Counted from the stretch's first letter, positions 18,618-31,464 are shown. The stretch: DNA of 64,000 nt from Aspidiotus rigidus (GCA_035079385.1 JAVHKY010000023.1:3596001-3660000); one strand, 5' to 3'. Made by a program: numbers and translations. The notes: generated by a model from the sequence alone, not told the origin.

Positions 18618-20894
18618 ATGTGATCCTGAACAACATACTAAAAATCCCGCGTTTTCCCCCGGAGCTTCTTTTTTTATGGGGGTTCAAACCCCTAAAAAAT
18701 TAGTTTTTCGCCTATATCGCGTGAAATTGAAATTTTAATAAAGAATGTTTCAAACAAAAGTTGTTACTCGTTAAATTTCCTACCAAATAACGCATTCAAC
18801 TTTCAGTCTATACCAATTAGCGCCTTTGCACAGGCCGTTCAAAAGAGTCCTAAAATCATTTTTGCCATTAATATCTCACAAATTGAAATTCTATTTAAAC
18901 ATTTTTCAAACGAAAGTTGATACTCGTTAAAGTTGTCATAAAATGGGCTATTCAGCCTTCGGGGGGGTTCTTTTTTATTAGGGGTTTAAACCCTCCAAGA
19001 TTTAGTATTTTGCTTATATCTTGTCCAATTGAAATTTTATCAAAAAATGTTTCAATCAAAAGTTGTTCCTCCTTAAATTTCCTGCCAAATAACATATCCA
19101 ATCTTCAGCCTCAGTCAATTAGTGCTCCGGAAAAGCCTTAAAAGGCCGTTCAAAAGAGGACCAAAATCAGTTTTTTCATACGTCTCCCAAAATTGAAATT
19201 TTATCAAAAAAATATTTCAAATAAAAATTGTTCCTCGTTGAATCTCCTACCAAATGAGCTATTCAGCTTTTAGAATACAGTAATTAGTCCATGAAAAAAA
19301 AGTGTTGGGTACATTTTTCCTGTAGGTTAATGTTACTCTATGAGGCTAGAATGTTTCATGAATTATACACATAATTTTCCAACATAGCCCGAGGAGGGAG
19401 GTCGTTTCTCGCACATGACTTGAGCTCCTCCATCCGTTTTATGCCTCGCCTACCATTTTTCTACGCTTTCTAATAGGAGCAGTGTACGTTAGCCTGCCGA
19501 CTTACATTAGTCTTATATCCGGGATGAAGGTACTTGATATTATGTGCTCTCGTCATACTCTTCGCCTGTGATTACTGAGGAATCGTCATCAGTACTGAAC
19601 TCATGGTCAGCTTTCTCGCGCTGACGTAATACGTCCTGCAAGTCGTCGTCAATGTCGTCCACTACCTCTAATACTCCACCAGCATTAGGGCAAGTCTGCC
19701 CGAGACACACTAGATATAAGTTGTAGGAGGTGGTCTGGCACGGCGCTGGGGCTTTGTTCTTTGTTATAGGCTCGAATATTCCATCGATTTGCTTCCACCC
19801 CTATTCTAATGGATCTTTTTCATGACCAAGCCACAATATTGTACTTGGTGATACACTCTGTATAAATGAAACCATGCAGCGTCTTCAGTGGGAGGTGGAG
19901 AGGCTAAGTACTTTCCGGCGGACTTTTTTTCGCGGAAGTTTAAAAATCAACATTTGTTCAATGGCTTGTCTCTTGTACTATTGTAAATCAGAGAGTATTG
20001 CAGCTGCTTTAGAGTCTTTGATAGGACGCGACTTTAATTGTTTTTATTTCAATATCTAGGTATAATGTGAGTCATGAATATGAGAAAAATATTTTTTTAA
20101 TTTCCATCTTTTCAATATTTCTATCACTGGTAAAAAAAAAAATAGTCTTTACAATCTGTTATAATGCAAGACTTCCACAAATTAGCACCAAAACTATTTG
20201 AACATAAGGAAAATAGTACATCCTTATATTTTTAACATCGAGAGCCCTTTTTTGCTGGCTAGTTGCTCTATTTTTGGTAGGAAATTCAACAAGGAACAAC
20301 TTTTATTTGAAATATTTTTTCATAAATTTTCAATTTTGGGAGACATGAAAAAACTGATTTTGGTCCTTTTTTGAACGGCCTTTTAATTCTTTTCGGAGCA
20401 CTAATTGACCTAGGCTGAACATTGGATACGTTATTTGGTAGGAAATTTAACGAGGAACAACTTTTGTTTGAAACATTTTCCGATAAAATTTCAATGAGTC
20501 AAGATATAAGGAAAATACTAAATCTTGGGGGGTTTAAACCCCTAATGAAAAAGAACCCCCCCGAAGGCTGAATAGCTCATTTCATGGTAACTTCAACGAG
20601 TATCAACTTTTGTTTGAAACATTTTTTAATAAAATTTCAATTTTGTGAGATATATGGCAAAAATGATTTTGGGACTCTTTTGAACGGCCTTTGTAAAAGC
20701 ACTCATTGGTATAGGCTGAAAGTTGAATACCTTATTTGGTATGAAATTTAACGAGTAACAACTTTTGTTTGAAACATTTTTTAATAAAATTTCAATTTCA
20801 CGCGATATAGGCGAAAAACTAATTTTCGGGGGGTTAAAAAGAAGCTCCAGGGGGAAAACGTGGGATTTTTAGTATGTTACTCAGGACCACATCC
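18618..20894. mobile_element. long-inverted-arm (foldback-like) element IR2
   Basis: Arms 18618-19290 and 20255-20894 are inverted copies, both starting ATGTG-TCCTGA and CATACTAAAAATCCC. Each arm is itself made of ~150-bp subrepeats, each with a box like GTTGTTCCTCGTTAAATTTC (near 18757, 18910, 19056, 19228). The centre (19291-20254) is unrelated and contains an open fragment on the minus strand. No transposase is seen, so it is likely non-autonomous. Confidence 0.7.
19540..19800 (-). pseudogene. open protein fragment in the centre of IR2 (unknown)
   Basis: An 87-codon frame without its own ATG, bounded upstream by TAG and ending with TAA. It reads GWKQIDGIFEPITKNKAPAP, then CQTTSYN, VCLGQTCPN, then an acidic tail (VDDIDDDLQDVLRQR, FSTDDDSS, GEEYDES). 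The composition is protein-like rather than AT noise. It may be a captured terminal exon or a transposase relic. I do not recognise it. Confidence 0.3.
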
Positions 20895-20990
20895 TGAACC
20901 ATTTTCAGCAAAGAAACATTTGCTCTAGAAAAATGTTTTTTTTTTTTTTTTTCCAATATTGCTCTAATTTGCCTACACTATTACTCATGA
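20887..20990. repeat. repeat shared with the PLE1 flanking arms
   Basis: ACATCCTGAACCATTTTCAG, a T-rich run and TTTGCCTACACTAT recur in the same order at 10771-10852 and inverted at 18340-18420. It overlaps the right edge of IR2. Confidence 0.6.
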
Positions 20991-21353
20991 GAAGGAAATA
21001 TACACTAACGAAATAAATTTGGATGCTAACGCGCACTAACCATAACCATGAAGGATATTTCGAAGTACGGAAATCACCTTCCAGTCCTTCTTATTCTGGG
21101 GAGGGATAGATGTTATGAAGATTCAACAGTTTTCGCGTACATTTAGATACCTGAGAGACCCCAGGGGAGTAGTTGGCATTTCTCCAAATCCTCGTGGACA
21201 AATATTCCGGAGCATAAATTATTTCAAGAGAAGCTACCGTTTCTCCAATCCCCTTTTTTCATTTTCCTAGGGTCATTTACCCGGTCAACATCTCAATTAA
21301 GGAATTTCTCCAGGAATTTCCTGGTCTATATCCCGGTCAATAAACTTGAGATT
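20991..21353. other. no feature recognised
   Basis: Ordinary AT-rich DNA between IR2 and the hAT element. No gene is seen. Confidence 0.4.
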
Positions 21354-22868
21354 ATCATGATCAGCCCCGGCGTTAGGGGGAAGCAAAGGAGGCAGCTGCC
21401 TAGGGCGCCAAGATCAAGGGGGCGCCAATTCAACGATCAACAATAAAAACAGAATGAAGTTTTTCCTGCATAATTTCACTACAAAAAAATATGACAGAAG
21501 GAATCACGAATACAATCGCAAAAATATTTCATTTTAACCGCGTTTCAATACATAGGTATCATCTTCAGGTCGCAAGAAGTACCGCGTGCAAGTTGAAGAA
21601 AGGATAAAAATACGAAGGTCAACGGATGAGTAATCAAAGATTAACTGAATACCGACATTTCTAATGAAGCATTTAGCAGGAAAATATTTCGTGAAACGAG
21701 TGAGTAGCCTGGTGGTGTAGTCGTATCGATGCTGTTCATCCATTCCGTTACAACCCCGAAGAAATATACGACGCTCTGGTAGAAATTAGCGAAGATGAGA
21801 CCTTTAAAGCCAATATTAGATGTGAGGATCTCGACATTTTCATTTTGTTGTTGTACTGTTTTGTGGCACTTGCTTCTAAATCAAACCAATTTAGTAAGCA
21901 AAGTGCTGCAAAACATCAACATGAATGTCTCTGAGGCTGTCGACATGCTTAAAAGTACGTTGACCTTTTTGAAAAATTGTCGTTCTGATGAAAAGTTTGA
22001 GGAAATTATTGGTGAAGCCGAGTCGTTAGCGGAATTACTGGATATTGAAAAAAAAATTCCTCTTGCAGTAACAGCACGTCGTCTAACGAAAAAAAAAAAT
22101 GTTCTCGTACGAAGCTTCCGATGAACCAATCGTTGATCCGAAGCAGAAATTCAAGATTGAATGTTTTTTTACCATTGTAGACGCTGCTACCATGTCCGTT
22201 GAAGAAAGATTTGGTCAACTTCAAGAGCATCAAGATATTTTTTGGTTTCTCTATGATATTGGTTCGTTAACAACCTTTTCAAAAGATGAGATAGAGAAAC
22301 ACTGCAAGGACTTACATATGGCCTTAGGTGATGGCGACGAATGCGACATTGATGGCCTTCAATTATGCGACGAGTTGTTGGCTCTGAGGAATCTCATCGA
22401 ACCGCGCACTTCACCGGCGGAAGTATTAAAATTTATTGCAAAAAACGAATTCTTCACTCCCAATACTGCCATTGTGTTAATAATACTTCTCACCCTACCC
22501 GTTACCGTTGCTAGCGGAGAGCGAAGCTTTTCAAAATTGAAACGCATTAAAACGTATCTTCGTTCTACAATTGGGCAAGAGCGTCTTTCAGGGCTTGCTC
22601 TCATAGCGATTGAAAACGAAATAGCGAAAAGTGTAGTTATGAAAGATGTAATCTACGAATTTGCTAAACTTAAGGCACGTAAAGTTGTACTCACTTGGTA
22701 ATTACGCCTACCTATTAAGTTATATGCATGTGCTCATTAATTTTGATACCGATACAAGTAAAAGTATAATATGTTGAAAAAAACGAGCGGAATTTCTTGA
22801 AAAAAGGGGCGCCAAAAACTGAGTTTGCCTCCCGCGTCAAAAAGTCTAGCGCCGGGGCTGATCATGAT
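21354..22868 (+). mobile_element. hAT transposon with 8-bp target duplication
   Basis: The element is 21362-22860 (1499 bp), with terminal inverted repeats starting CAGCCCCGGCG and ending CGCCGGGGCTG. It is flanked by the 8-bp direct repeat ATCATGAT at 21354-21361 and 22861-22868, the hallmark of hAT elements. It holds the rear part of a transposase gene only, so it is an internally deleted copy. A second copy ends at base 58. Confidence 0.92.
21700..22701 (+). pseudogene. hAT transposase, C-terminal half (ZMYM/52-kDa-repressor type)
   Basis: Frames read in order WCSRIDAVHPFRY and IYDALVEISEDETF (about 21705-21815), then LNQTNLVSKVLQNINMN (21795-22124), then the last 200 codons (22099-22701). 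These end in the hAT dimerisation domain: LLTLPVTVASGERSFSKLKR, TYLRSTIGQERLSGLALIAI. At least two frameshifts separate the pieces, one in the A-run near 22089. The zinc finger and first catalytic part are missing. The family joins target DNA by a DDE-type reaction; this copy cannot encode it. Confidence 0.85.
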
Positions 22869-24932
22869 CTAGCAAACTTTTCGACATCAAACAGGTCGAT
22901 AACTATCAAATTTAGAGAAGTTGAAGGCGAAATTGGATTTAATTTTAACAATAAATTGACGCAGTTTCGAACGAAACTTTGAAATAAGTCAATTTCCGGA
23001 AGATTTGACGTCGATTTTCGATCGGTACAGGGTGTTGATTAAAAATTGACGTCAAATCGAAGGTCGACGTGGTTTATCGGGACAAAGAAGAACTCCAGTT
23101 AGAATTCAGATGCGACTGATAATTAACCAATTAAACTTACTATTTTATGACAATAATGAAGAAGAATTTTGATTTTATTCGTCTTGACATTCACTAAGCA
23201 CGTAATAAGAAAACGCGATAGATTTTTGTAGCCTGGTTATAATCATTGAAAAATCTTATATTACAACTATGAAGTAACTCTTAGAATAATTGGATCGTCC
23301 TCCCTAAAAAAAAATAGTAATTATTCGTAGTAATGGTTTTCACACCAAGAGTCGAACTATCCCAATTTGTAGAAATTTGCACGAGAAACTATTCCAATTG
23401 CAAAACTGCTGAATTAGTTTACCATTAACTCGAGTCTTAACACAAGCTGTCCTCCATTAAATGTCTTCATTTTCTCGAATGATTAACGATGTTGGAAATA
23501 AGTTAGGTACTCAACTAGTCGACTCGAAGATTTTCCTATTTTTTTCTTAATTATTTTCTTTTCTAGGAAGTGTCTCAAATACGCGATAGCAACGATTCGA
23601 CGGAACGTCAATTATACGAAAACAAATATTTTCATGTAAAAATTGAAAAGTCGACACTAGAATCCACAAATTAGGATTTATTCTCTCGACATTTCGTCCC
23701 CATAGTGTCGACTTTTCAATTTTTACATAGGTACTTTAACGTATCCACGTTTAAATTTAAACTTGTGAAATATTTTCATAAACTCACCTTCTTAATTTAT
23801 TTTTCCTCCACTTTGATCAACTTCGATAGCGGCTCCGAGTCTGATCCGTAGTTGCAATCTGTCAGTATTTTTGTAGCTGCAGCCATGTTCCTGTACAAAA
23901 TTATTTAAAAGTGAGATTCATAGAGGTACACGATTACAATAACGGAAGTGGAATTGAAGAGCGCTACATTAATGATTAACATTATCATCATCATGCGAAA
24001 TGATGAACCGAAATTGTAATCATGATTGTACCAGAAGCGGATGCACAGGGGAAAGAGGGGCTAAGAAATGATTAAAGAAAACAAAATTGAATTCCATCCC
24101 AAAATTAACCTCTCCTCCCATCCTCATCAATAGAAACAAAAATTTAAAATTAAAAAACAAAAAGATTTCAAAGAATATGAAATTCCGTCACGAATCAGCC
24201 CTCGTTGTACTTTATTGAAAACTTGAGAAAGTTGCACATGTGTGGCCACAATAAATGATACAAAAATACACTCCAATATTATAGTTAATATTTTTCCAAA
24301 TAAAAACATTATTTCAAGTTTTTGGAGCCTGCACAGGAGATTTTATTAACACAGAGAAACCAACACACAAGATTGAGCGGTGCCATTTTATCGCACTATA
24401 GAATTTGCCCCCTCCGCACTCCTTCGAAGCAATTCTTTTCCTATTGCTGCACGCGAGTCATTAATTTAAATTCGAATAAAATCAAAAGCGAACCAACTTC
24501 GACAAAGAAATTACAATTAGGGTGACCAGATTAATATCAGATTGTGCGTGGTTCATGATCTATAGTTTTTTTTTTTTTTTTTTTTTTTTTTTTGCCGTAT
24601 AACTTATTTTTTGATATTTTCACCCTTACTCTACGATGACGTGCTGTTATTTTTACGAAGTTTGAAAGAATTATTTTCTTTTCCCACTTTGGGTAACCTA
24701 CTCCGCGCGGACACCCTCGAGCTTGTTCATTCAATTTGGGTGAAACTACGTATGATAAAGGCACCCAGCGAACAAACGGGAAATTAGGCTTCCAGGTTAG
24801 AATGTTCACAAATTAAGCTGATCTAAATTTTGGAAAAGGTATTTTCCAGCTCCATATTTACATTAGCACTATCAAATTTTACCAGCTGGCTGAATGGTCT
24901 TGAACTGAGCACAAAGTTGGCAGGCTGTTATT
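22869..24932. other. no gene recognised; one hairpin and one T-run
   Basis: AT-rich DNA. It contains a 25-bp inverted repeat (see 23634-23728) and a run of ~28 T at 24565-24593. The short frame at 24537-24809 (minus) runs through that homopolymer and is not convincing. Confidence 0.4.
23634..23728. repeat. hairpin with 25-bp perfect arms
   Basis: ATGTAAAAATTGAAAAGTCG plus ACACT (23634-23658) is exactly complementary to 23704-23728, separated by 45 bp. It may be a small MITE or its remnant. Confidence 0.6.
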
Positions 24933-25277
24933 ACAGTCATTATCCGGTCAAAAGGGTGACCACTAAGGAAATAATTCCTACCCAAAATTTTATTGATGGA
25001 AGTTCTTAAGCATGATCCCAAGTAATACCAAAAAAAAAACCATGGCCCCCAACCCCATTCCCCTCTGTGGGGGAATCAAACTGTGGACCCGAAATCAGTT
25101 TTTCTCTATTTTCTCGCTGGATATGTACTTTTGAGGAAAATGTCAAGAGACCGAAAATATTCTACATACAATTCTCTACAAAAATGGTTTCTATAAAAAT
25201 GTTCGTTACGATCATTTTCACAGAGTTAGAGCGCTTTGAAATACAGGAAATGTGAAGAAAATGTATTACACCCCTGT

Positions 25278-25283
25278 ACAGGT
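25278..25283. repeat. target-site duplication of PLE3, left copy
   Basis: ACAGGT here and at 27801-27806. The uninterrupted right arm of IR3 carries ACAGGTTTAGTAC (on its reverse strand, near 32132-32145), confirming the empty site. Confidence 0.75.
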
Positions 25284-25838
25284 GTGGGAAATGCGAAACG
25301 GGGGGAATAGCTAGAGTGGCTTTGCTGCAGTGGAAGACGTGCTGAAAACTCAATCTGAGGAAAATATCGAGACGTACGAGAGATATAAAATATATTTACT
25401 TAATTAAGAGGATAAATCGAATAATTATAAGTCCGAAACGTGTCTGAATGTGTACCATGGTCGTCATCGACGGAACATCGGGAATCTAACGGACAGAGAA
25501 TAAAACATCTATCCGTCAGTCACGCGAACGAGAGTAAGTCGACTAGAAATAAAGGAAGATTGAGGTCGTGGATCGTACAAGTCCTTAACGGGTCGAACCA
25601 GAATAATAAGAAGAGTCGAATTGTCTAAGGATAAGTACTTACATCGATTGGAACCATCAGGAATTGCAGAGTCGGCGTCTGCTGATCCGACATCGTATCG
25701 CAAATGTTTGTCATCGTTTATACGTAACCCGTAACCGAAATTCGTAGACAGTGGAAAAGGATTAATGAGAGAGTTTGAAGAGAGATAGAGAAATATACTC
25801 GCGAAGAGTAAGGAACACAAATACAAGAACCGCAATAA

Positions 25839-27468
25839 AACTTGACCAATGTGGGGCTGAGGAGGCCCCTCTTTTTGATTTTCCGAAATTCGTTAAAGAG
25901 GCTAGGAAACTTATTAATGGTAGTGAGGTAATCATTAAGAGCCCATCTCTAAAGAAAGCTATCTTGGAACCGAATCCTGTTCCTCCCCTCCTTTACGGGT
26001 TGCCGAAGGTACACAAAGAAAATGTGCCGATGCGGCCGGTCGTCTCGTTTGTTTCCTCCCCCACATACTCCCTCGCCAAGTTCCTGAGTAGATGGTTCAA
26101 AGCTCGTGTGGAGGTGGAGTCTCCCTATTCAGTTAAGAATTCGAGCGCCCTGGCTGAAAAATTGAAGGACACATACCTCCCTCCAGGTTCAATTTTGTGC
26201 TCGTTTGATGTCGTTGGGCTTTTTCCCAATATTCCCAAGGCTACCACTATGCAACAAATAGGTAAATTGCTCGTAGAATATGGTACTCCCCACAATGAAT
26301 TTGGCGAATTTTTCGACCTATTGCCTGTTGGTCACCTAATTTTTGCAAGTTTGATGATAAATATTTTGAGTTTTCTGAGGAGGTAGGGATCCCTATTGGT
26401 TCCCCCTTAGGTTCTCTTATTTTGGAGGTTTCTATGTCCAAATTTGAGGTTGACCTGTTTTCTTCGGGCCAGGTGTTTTTGAATCACGTTTTCTATTGGC
26501 ATAGGTACGTACATGACATATTGTGCACGTGGACCGGTCCTGCGGAGCTCCTTAGTGAGTTTCTCGCTTATTTAAATAGTTTATATCCGTCCATCAAATT
26601 CACTCTCGAAGTTGGCGGTTCATCAATAAATTTTCTGGACTTAACCATATCCGTCATCGACGGTGTCCATGATTTCGGTATTTACCGAAAATGTACTTCG
26701 ACCGATATTGCTATCCACGGGTCGTCTTTCGTACCTTTTGCCCATAAAGTTGCTACATTCAATAGTTTAATATATCGCCTCACTGAGATCCCTCTGAGTG
26801 AAGTAGCGTTCAATAAAGAACTCGTGACAATAAAGCACTTGGCTAGAGTGAATTAGGTTAAAGTGGACATTGACCTTATGGTCCGTAGGAGACTTATAAG
26901 AAAAAGTCTCGATTCCACTACCTCCCTCCCCCGTCAGTTGCATCATGATAGGCGTAAACGGTGGATTAGGATGCCGTTTTTGGGGAAGTTTTCTTCTGAG
27001 TTGAGCCGTGTCCTCCGTCCCTTTGGTTTCCGACCGGCGTTTTATAGTACCAATACGGTGAAAACCCTTCTGGCCAGGTTGAAGGATCCGATACCGATGG
27101 CCGAGAGGGGAGGTGTTTATAGGGTGGCCTGTGGTGATTGCCCGAGCGTATACATAGGTATGACTAGCCGTCAATTCCAAATTAGAATTGATGAACACAG
27201 GAAAGCCTGGGAAAAAAGAAAAGTAGGGGAGTCGGCGTTTGCTGACCATTTAATTGAACGTGGTCATAGTCTCAGAGAGGGATCCGAAGTTCTCCTCTAC
27301 AGGGAAAAATCATATTTTAGGCGCTTAGCATTAGAAGAGATTGAAATTCATCGTCACCGAAACATTAAAGACGTTACCGTGTTGAACAGGTACATTCCTG
27401 GGGAGGGTTTGATTGAATTAGTCTATGAGGATGATTCACATTTTGATGGCTCGCTGGTTCAGTCATGA
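25839..27468 (+). pseudogene. PLE3 reverse transcriptase + GIY-YIG endonuclease, decayed
   Basis: Three frames in series. 25839-26386: PFDFPKFVKEARKL-like, PNPVPPLLYGLPKVHKE, PMRPVVSFVSSPTYSLAKF and motif A SFDVVGLFPN. 26422-26856: the RT palm, where the catalytic box reads YVHD instead of YxDD, so the first catalytic Asp is His. 26863-27468: RLKDPIPMAER, GVYRVACGDCPSVYIGMTSR (GIY-YIG with CxxC), ending VLNRYIPGEGLIELVY. A frameshift near 26330 and a TAG at 26854 separate the pieces. 5'-truncated and inactive, but the GIY-YIG part is well kept. Confidence 0.88.
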
Positions 27469-27526
27469 CCTCCTCGTCCGTTGTTGCTCGTTCTTGTTGG
27501 TGTTGGGTTCAGTCGCTTTCTATACC

Positions 27527-27556
27527 GTGAGAATGGCTGTTTAGCCGAAAGCGCTC
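27527..27556 (+). ncRNA. hammerhead-like motif, PLE3 3' UTR (degenerate)
   Basis: It keeps T, helix II GGCT-GTTT-AGCC, GAA, palindrome AGCGCT and C. The first box reads GTGAGAA instead of CTGANGA. Helix II has changed T to C on one side and A to G on the other relative to PLE1 (GGTT/AACC), a compensated pair. Probably inactive. Confidence 0.4.
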
Positions 27557-28482
27557 GGATTGTTTGTTTCTATTGCGATTCTTGTATTTGTGTTCCTTAC
27601 TCTTCGCGAGTATATATTTCTCTATGATGGATGACCGTAAAATGAAAAAACGCATTGATTCTATTGAAGAGAGATATTGAAAATGGGTTGATTTTTCATT
27701 GCTATGGATTTCGTTATTTGTTTATCAGTCGGCTATTGTCGCAGCGATGAAACTTCAACTCCGGGAAGTAGTTGAAGTCGAAAATTGCAGATTTTCGATA
27801 ACAGGTTTAGTACAGGCAATAAAGACATCGTCCTAAACATTTTGGGGGACACAAGAGGAAATAATTGTAAATGGTCAAGTTTGATACCCCGAAAAACATA
27901 TCAAAGTTCCCAGCCCCTACACCTTGTGCTAAATTTTTTGTCGCACTTTTTAGCCATCCAAAATCAGTTTCTTACGAATATCTCGAAAAATTTGGGCTCA
28001 ATGAAAAAAAGTCTTCGAACAAAAAATGTTCCTCGTAAAATTTGCTACATTTTTGTGTACTCGAACTTCGTGGTAAGTTCAATTATAAGCTCAAAAAGTT
28101 TGTACAAAGTTGGAAGCTTTCGGATGAAAATATTTTTTTTGGAAATATCTCGAAAAGTCAAGCTCCAATTGAAAAAAGTTTCGAACAAAAAAAGTTCTTC
28201 GTGAAATTTGCTATAGAATGGACTTACTCAACTTTCTACGAAAGTTGGTTGAAAGTTCAAAGCTTTTGGAAGCAAATCAAACTTTTTCAAATACCTCGGA
28301 AGATCGAGCTCCAATTGGAAAAAAAATGTTTTCTGAGAAATTTTTTTCAAAATTGACTACCTGTATTTTGTTTCAAAGTACGCTGAAAGCACTGAGCTTT
28401 TGAAAGGAATCGATTTTTTGCAAATGTCACTTAAAATCGAGCTTGAATAAGAAAAGATGTTGGAAAAAAAATACTCCTCGTG

Positions 28483-31464
28483 AAATTTATCATTATATTA
28501 CCTGTCTAAACTTACATAATTTGAGAGACGAAACTTTTCCAAATTCTACTCCTCTCTCCAATAGCTCCGGGATCGAACTCAGTATTTGAAATTTTACATC
28601 CTGCTTCTATCATATAGCTTGGAGGTCGAAATTTTTCCAAGTCCCACGTTTTGCCAAGGCGCCCAGCGCCCGTCATTTTCTTCAATTTACGGACCTCTCC
28701 ATAAGGTAGGTTGCCTGCTGAAAACCAGCCGTATTCCTAACGCATTACATCAGTCTGCACTCTGTATAAGAAACGTATGTACTTTTCACATTTCTCTCTC
28801 GAACTCGACACCTTTTTGACGTGGAACACGTCTTGTATATCGAGGAGGTATTTCTGGAAAATCGAGCATAATCGAGCGACAGATTTAAAAACGACAGATT
28901 TTCCATAGCATCCCATGTTAGGTGACAACAGATTTCAGGTAGCTAAAAAGGTAGGCCCCTGGCGAGGCGCATAGACCTTTTCAATTCATGTTTTTTATTT
29001 TGCTCGATTTTGGTGAAATAAAAAACATATTCACTTGAAATCGACGAAAAACGACCAAAATCGACGAAAAACGACCAGAAAGATCTAGATTCATGTAAAC
29101 TCAACGAAATTGGACTAGGGAAATTTTCATTGTGACCACTGTCTATGTGAACGTAGATGTGATTTTGATTTTTGTGGTTGTGCAGACAAAGAGTTGAAAC
29201 ATTACTGTCCTTTAATAAAATCAGAGTTCGAAATATGGATAATTTTCGTCAAAAAGTAGGTATATAAGTAGGTGCATCCTGAAAAAAGTATTCATTTGCT
29301 TTTGAAAGCTTGTCCTGTAAACATGGCTCACTGATAGAGGTAGGTAGGTCTAAAAAAAGAAAAACATCTTTTTCCACGCTGTCCCCCTTTCAGCACACTT
29401 CTAGACTCATTGGGCATTTGAAATAATATATTTTTATTTTTATTTTATTTTTTTAATTAATTAATTTATTTATTTATTTATTTTTATTTATTTATTCAGT
29501 CACCCTTTTGGTACACTTCTAGACTTATTAGATATATTTTTTTCATTCAGTCCCCCTTTCGGTACAGTTCTAGACTCACACTGACATATAAAAAAATATA
29601 TTTATATTTTATTTTATTTTATTTTTTTTTTTAATTTTTTATTTTTTTATACAGTCCCCCTTTCGGTACAGTTCTAGGCTCATTGGGAAGGTTGAAATAA
29701 TATAATTATATTTTATTTTTATTTTATTTTTTTATTTATTAAAAAAAATTTTTTTTTTCAATTTTTTTTTTCCATACAGTCACCCTTTCGGGAAGGGGGG
29801 ACCTTACTACTTTTGAGTTTCTCCTTCACCTTCCTTCAAAGAGGTGGGGTAAAGGGAATAAATGAGAAATTTTGTAATTCGTTCAACTGAAAATAATCAG
29901 TGCGAACGTGCGCGTGCGTCCGTGCACATCTCTACCCCGTGGGTGATTCAGAAATTTGCGAGTATACCCCGCATGGTGAATTCAAAATTTGCGTGCGTCC
30001 GTGCGAATGACCTTGGGATAATTTCGAAATCCTGATCCCTACCCTGATTTCATAATTTGCGTGCGTCCGAGGTGTGTGCGTCCGTGCAAATGACCTTGGG
30101 ACTTGGAAAAATTTCGAAGTCTACAGCAAGGAAGGGGTCGAAAGGGGGAAGCCCAAAATATTTTATATCAGACTTATGCTAAACCGAGATGGGGACCGAG
30201 GAAGAGGGCGAACGAGCGGAGCGAGTGAGCCCCACGAAAGGTTACCTCAAAATATTTCTCATAGAAGACTTAAATTTTTCATACCATTCCAATACAACAG
30301 CAAGACAGGGAGTGAGCCCCACGAAAGTCGATACCTCAAAATATTTCTCATAAAGGCGATACCTCACATTTCTCATAGAAGACTCGAATTTTCTCATACC
30401 ATTGAATACAATAGGTGATACCTCAAAATATTTCTCATGCAAGACTTATACGACGCCAAGATAGGTAACGGGGTAAACGAGTAATATCTCACAAACACTT
30501 GACCTAGTAGAAGCCTAGAATAAAATATTTCAAGATCACTGATAAAATATAAAAGACATGAAACATGACCTTCATTTATTTGGCTATGCCAGAAATTTTT
30601 TTGGACTCAGTTTTACCAGGGTACTCATACTCAACAATCATAGTTTCTAGATCTAAATCCATAAGCGCAATTAGAGAAGTAAAATTATAATATGAAACTC
30701 GAGGAATAGATAATCTCACTTCCTTCAAGCTTCTCCTTCTCCTCCCTCTAAGAAGGTGGGGTAGGTGGAATAAATAAGAAATTCAACCGCAAAATAGTCT
30801 TATATACTGAGAAAGACATGAAATATGATCTTTATTTATTTGCCTCTGCCAGAAAATTTCGAAACAAAGAACGTGTTCCATGCCTTATCTATTCAGTTTT
30901 TTTAAGTGGTTTCAAAGTTTACGTTGAAATTTATGTAAAACTTTATTCGAATAGAAAGATTTCCAAAAAATATTCCAAGTCAATAGGTGAAAGCGTTCAA
31001 ATAACAGACATACAAACATATTATTGTGGTCGCAGTCGCGTCTCTTGTTCAAGAATACAGACAAACATTCTACTTAATATATTAAAAGATTTTCGTACTT
31101 CCCATAACGTCAAGAAAATAAAAAGAACACCTCTAACGTCCTGTAATTTACAAGGTAGCACGAAAATCCGGTGCTCAAGAATACAGGTTGTGAAGGTAGG
31201 AGAGAAATACAGTCGACAGTTGCGTGTAGGTGCCTTTCTTCGAAGGATCAAATCGCGTCAAGTGGCGCGTACAGCGAGGGCACAATTTTCAATAAGTTTT
31301 TTTTCTATGGGAGCTAAAATTTCCATTTTATGGCTTAAAAGTTGCTCTGGAATAATACAAATATGTGGCGAAGATTTCTAGTCGATAGGTACAGCGGTTC
31401 TGGAGTTATAAGAGAACAGACAGACAAACAGACAAACTTTCTGCTTATTACTTAGATTTCAAGA
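28483..31464. other. centre of IR3: AT-rich repeats, no gene
   Basis: It holds one 45-bp-type minisatellite motif near 28605-28650. 29380-29790 has four or five copies of a CAGTCCCCCTTTCGGTACAG box separated by T/A-rich runs. 29900-30100 has repeated GTGCGTCCGTGC. 30180-30620 is an inverted-strand relative of the 36-44 kb palindrome family (ATACCTCAAAATATTTCTCA). 30700-31440 shows nothing clear. Confidence 0.5.

Larger units (their letters stand above)
25284..27800 (+). mobile_element. PLE3: Penelope-like element inserted in IR3
   Basis: A 2517-bp insertion. The body is 25839 to ~27640. 25787-25838 is an inverted copy of part of its 3' UTR (27570-27624), the PLE-type inverted partial repeat. 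25284-25786 and 27641-27800 are not recognised and may be PLE3 terminal sequence. Confidence 0.75.
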
